Source of the DNA: Chloroflexales bacterium ZM16-3
Lineage (GTDB): Bacteria; Chloroflexota; Chloroflexia; Chloroflexales; Chloroflexaceae
Assembly: GCA_004138175.2 (NCBI GenBank)
Contig: RYFE02000044.1
Location: 1 to 40,555, forward strand
Direction: 5' to 3'
DNA: 40,555 nt
Shown piece by piece: positions 38,451 through 40,555 of the stretch; the first letter of the stretch is position 1; each line of letters starts with the position of its first letter. The position numbers and the translations under genes were made by a program. The notes beneath the pieces are model-generated. The model saw only the letters and a list, made by a program, of their open reading frames with translations, was not told where the DNA came from and made no database searches.

Positions 38451-39593
38451 GTGAGCACGGATGTCGCCGATGTGATCGAGATCGAGGATCTGTCTAAGTC
38501 GTACGGCAACCTACAGGTGATCAATGGCCTGAGCCTGCGGGTGGCCGCAGGTGAGGTCTATGGGCTCCTCGGGCCGAACGGCGTCGGCAAATCGACTCTG
38601 CTGCATCTGATCCTGGGCTTCCTCAAGCCAACCTCGGGCCGCCTGCGCGTCCTGGGCAGCAGCAACCTCGATTCCACGCGGGCACAGATCGGCTACATCC
38701 CCGAGCGACAGCGCTACCATACACGCTACAGCGCCCGCGAGTACCTAAGCTTTATCGGCAAGTTTAGCGGCATGCATGGGCACGACCTGATCACCCGCGT
38801 CGAGCAGGAGCTTCAGACAGTCGGCCTCGATATGGATGCCGACCGCACGATGGGCACCTTCTCAAAGGGGATGCTCCAGCGGGTTGGTGTGGCCCAGGCG
38901 CTGCTCTGCGACCCAGCCCTGCTCCTGATCGATGAGCCAACCAGTGGACTCGACCCGGTCGGCCAGCGCGAGGTGATCGACCTGCTGGGCAAGCTGCGCG
39001 ACCGCGGACACACGGTGTTTCTCTGCACCCACTACCTGCACGAGATCGAGCAGCTCTGCGACCGGGTGGGTGTGCTGACCGGGGGTAAGATTGCGGTTGA
39101 GGCGCGGGTGAGAGACCTGCGAGCGCCCGGCGGCAGCGTGATGATCGAGGTTGATGCCATCAGCACCGAGCTGCGCGGGAGCCTACAGGCCATCAGCCGG
39201 GGGGTGAGCTGCGACGCACGCACGGTGCGAATCAGGCAGAACACGCCGCAGATCCAAGCGACGGTGCTGCACCGGCTGCTCGATGCCGGGGCGGCGATCA
39301 TCGCGCTTGAGCCGATGGAGAGCCCGCTTGAGCAGCTCTATGTGCGGGCGGTGCGCGGCACCTCCGCTGCCCAGCAGCCACCCAATCTGCTGATGGGAAC
39401 GCTGGAGCCGCCGCCAATACTCCCTCGCGGCCCCAGCGTCGCGCCGGAGTACGCCGCTCCCTCCTCACCCCTCGTGCGCCAGCCAGGCGAGGGCGATACG
39501 CTGCTCAACGAGCTGCTTCGTCGGGGCGGCAGTCAGGACTCCTCGGAGTCGGGGGATGGGAGTCGGGAGTCTGGGGACGGGGGTAATTTATAG
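38451..39593 (+). CDS. ABC transporter ATP-binding protein
   Basis: A 380-aa ATPase of the CcmA/ABC-2 exporter type. Walker A is GPNGVGKS, the Q loop follows in IGYIPERQRYH, the signature is TFSKGMLQRVG (S-K-G-M rather than SGGQ), Walker B is LLLIDEPTSGLDP and the switch His is in FLCTHYLHEIEQL. After the domain (about residue 230) comes a regulatory segment, then a Pro-rich linker. The last about 18 residues (SSESGDGSRESGDGG) are encoded by an interspersed repeat. GTG at 38451 follows CGGAG. The matching permease is downstream, so they should form an exporter. The cluster may continue the hydrogenase-like operon, since the junction is only 37 bp. Substrate unknown. Confidence 0.9.
   Translation: MSTDVADVIEIEDLSKSYGNLQVINGLSLRVAAGEVYGLLGPNGVGKSTLLHLILGFLKPTSGRLRVLGSSNLDSTRAQIGYIPERQRYHTRYSAREYLSFIGKFSGMHGHDLITRVEQELQTVGLDMDADRTMGTFSKGMLQRVGVAQALLCDPALLLIDEPTSGLDPVGQREVIDLLGKLRDRGHTVFLCTHYLHEIEQLCDRVGVLTGGKIAVEARVRDLRAPGGSVMIEVDAISTELRGSLQAISRGVSCDARTVRIRQNTPQIQATVLHRLLDAGAAIIALEPMESPLEQLYVRAVRGTSAAQQPPNLLMGTLEPPPILPRGPSVAPEYAAPSSPLVRQPGEGDTLLNELLRRGGSQDSSESGDGSRESGDGGNL
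39538..39590. repeat. ggagtcgggggatggga array coding the ABC ATPase tail
   Basis: Degenerate ggagtcgggg/gatgggagtc units at the 3' end of the ATPase gene, in frame. They match the family inserted in the DUF4838 gene at 17940. Confidence 0.8.
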
Positions 39594-39600
39594 CGGCGGG

Positions 39601-39705
39601 CAGAAGGATTGAGCCTGTCATAGAAAGGCGCGAGCGCAGCGAGCCACCAGGTTCAGTGCCTCAGTGGCTCAAACATGCTGCTCAGTGCTATAGGAGCGAG
39701 GGCGT
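39601..39705 (+). promoter_or_regulatory. Conserved leader element, copy 2 (ABC permease)
   Basis: Aligned without gaps to 19178-19272 over 95 nt (78 identities), ending at the permease ribosome site; ATG follows 10 nt later. In this copy gagccac pairs perfectly with gtggctc, with agg/cct inside, giving a stem-loop. Copy 1 has mismatches in both helices. It lies between two ABC genes that should share a transcript. Confidence 0.7.
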
Positions 39706-40458
39706 ATGCGCACGCTACGGTTTACCGGCTTCACACTGCTTGAGTATATTCGCTCTGGCCGGGTCGCTCTTGAGATTATCGCCACGCTGATCGTCTACTT
39801 TGTGTTTCTGCGCCGGGTCGGCCTGGGTATGAACGCCGAGTACTTCTTCAGCGTCACCGGGGTCTACACGCCGGCGCTCACGCTCTACACCACGGCGGCG
39901 TTTATCGGCATCGGAGACCGGCCACAGGGATACGTGCTGCTCTCGCGCGGGCTGAGCCGGGCCAGCTACTTGCTAGGGATCTTCTTCAGCGCGCTGGTGA
40001 TTGTCGCTGGCTCCTACGGGCTACTCTCGACCCTGGCAGCCCTGTTCAACGGCCCACCAGACCTGGATTTTATCGGGTGGATGCTGGGCACGCTGCCGCT
40101 GCTGCTGAATGTCGGGCTGCTGTCCGCCCTGATGATCATGCTCTCGCCACTAGTCTTCGCCACAAGCTGGCGGCTGTTTGTGCTCGGCCTGATCGCCCTG
40201 GCCTTCTCTAGCAACTTCATCGGCGGGCCGCTGCTCGAGTCACTGCCACCGATAGTGCGAACCCTCCTGCACGCGGCGCAGGCTGTGCTCGGCGGGCCGC
40301 TGGTGCCAGCCTTCTATGGCTTCCAGCTGGCCGTCACCCGCGACTATACAACGGGCACCGCCGTGGCCAACCTGTTCGCCCAGACATCGCTTCTGATCTC
40401 GCTGCTCGGCCTGGCGATCTACTCCTTCTCGCGGCGGGATCTGATCTTTAGCAGCTAG
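39706..40458 (+). CDS. ABC-2-type transporter permease
   Basis: A 250-aa membrane protein with six predicted helices and no clear catalytic motif, in the size range of ABC-2 permeases. The N-terminus RFTGFTLLEYIRSGRVALEI is the typical start of these subunits, with the amphipathic segment before the first helix. It follows the ATPase gene by 112 bp in the same direction, and this context makes the assignment. The ribosome site (TAGGAG) and the 95 nt before it belong to the shared leader element. It probably forms a homodimer or, with a further subunit beyond the window, a heterodimer. Confidence 0.8.
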   Translation: MRTLRFTGFTLLEYIRSGRVALEIIATLIVYFVFLRRVGLGMNAEYFFSVTGVYTPALTLYTTAAFIGIGDRPQGYVLLSRGLSRASYLLGIFFSALVIVAGSYGLLSTLAALFNGPPDLDFIGWMLGTLPLLLNVGLLSALMIMLSPLVFATSWRLFVLGLIALAFSSNFIGGPLLESLPPIVRTLLHAAQAVLGGPLVPAFYGFQLAVTRDYTTGTAVANLFAQTSLLISLLGLAIYSFSRRDLIFSS

Positions 40459-40555
40459 GTGGGGGTTAGGGGTTGGGGGTTGGGATGTGACTGCTAACCC
40501 CTAACCCCCAACCCCTAACCCCCAACCCCTAACCCCTAACCCCCAACCCCCAACC
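40459..40555. repeat. Telomere-like ttaggggttggggg array with inverted arms
   Basis: gttaggggttgggggttggg runs into gatgtgactg and then its complement of taacccc/caacccc units continues to the window edge. The 7- to 8-bp units vary between ttagggg and ttggggg. It starts right after the permease stop. It may extend beyond the window. Confidence 0.8.

Noticed and set aside
40459-40555. A true linear-chromosome telomere.
   Set aside because: The units vary, both strands' versions occur around a spacer, and a related array lies inside the window at 25123-25154, so it is an ordinary dispersed repeat.

Overview
The window is GC-rich bacterial chromosome. It most resembles a filamentous Chloroflexota (class Chloroflexia, Chloroflexus/Roseiflexus/Kouleothrix-like). 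This is inferred from a CHAT-SIR2 type gene, a MurT-type Mur ligase, a giant AAA/TPR/LuxR regulator, multi-domain cytoplasmic sensor proteins, and dense interspersed repeats at gene boundaries. No rRNA, tRNA, CRISPR array, transposase or phage gene was recognised. Taxonomy is inference, not proof.

Layout: 17-1052 (-) holds the broken remains of a CHAT/SIR2-like gene. 1200-5393 has murT, a von Willebrand factor A lipoprotein and a convergent LolA/DUF4367-like lipoprotein, separated by strong hairpins. 5636-6302 is a VapBC-like toxin-antitoxin pair. 6614-10716 has a double GNAT acetyltransferase, a C45-family amidohydrolase, a leader with a small ORF and intrinsic terminator, a RIO kinase, and peptidyl-tRNA hydrolase. 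10793-16585 has a MalT-like regulator, a 62-aa protein and a PAS/GAF histidine kinase. 16857-24772 has a DUF4838 protein, a long-chain polyprenyl diphosphate synthase, a PAS-STAS protein, a primary-like sigma factor and a UbiB/ABC1 kinase. 25155-32195 has a REC-GAF-PAS-adenylate cyclase, an M50 site-2 protease, a FAH-family hydrolase and an ACT-malic enzyme. 32369-38413 encodes a membrane complex related to group 4 [NiFe] hydrogenases and complex I. 38451-40458 is an ABC exporter pair.

The most interesting unit is the hydrogenase-like operon. It has a catalytic-type large subunit with both CxxC motifs, plus NuoL/HyfB-, HyfE/NuoK-, HyfF/NuoN- and NuoH/HyfC-like membrane subunits. No small subunit, NuoC-like subunit or ferredoxin subunit lies in the window. 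By eye, the antiporter-like subunits lack several charged residues that define ion translocation in the family.

The second is a 95-nt element, 78/95 identical and ungapped, found immediately upstream of, and reaching the ribosome binding sites of, two unrelated genes: the polyprenyl synthase and the ABC permease.

At least seven repeat families lie between genes, and some intrude into coding sequence. They supply stop codons, extend C-termini, add about 80 residues inside the DUF4838 protein, and fill most junctions of the hydrogenase-like operon. Several genes have a repeat directly against the start codon and no visible Shine-Dalgarno sequence.
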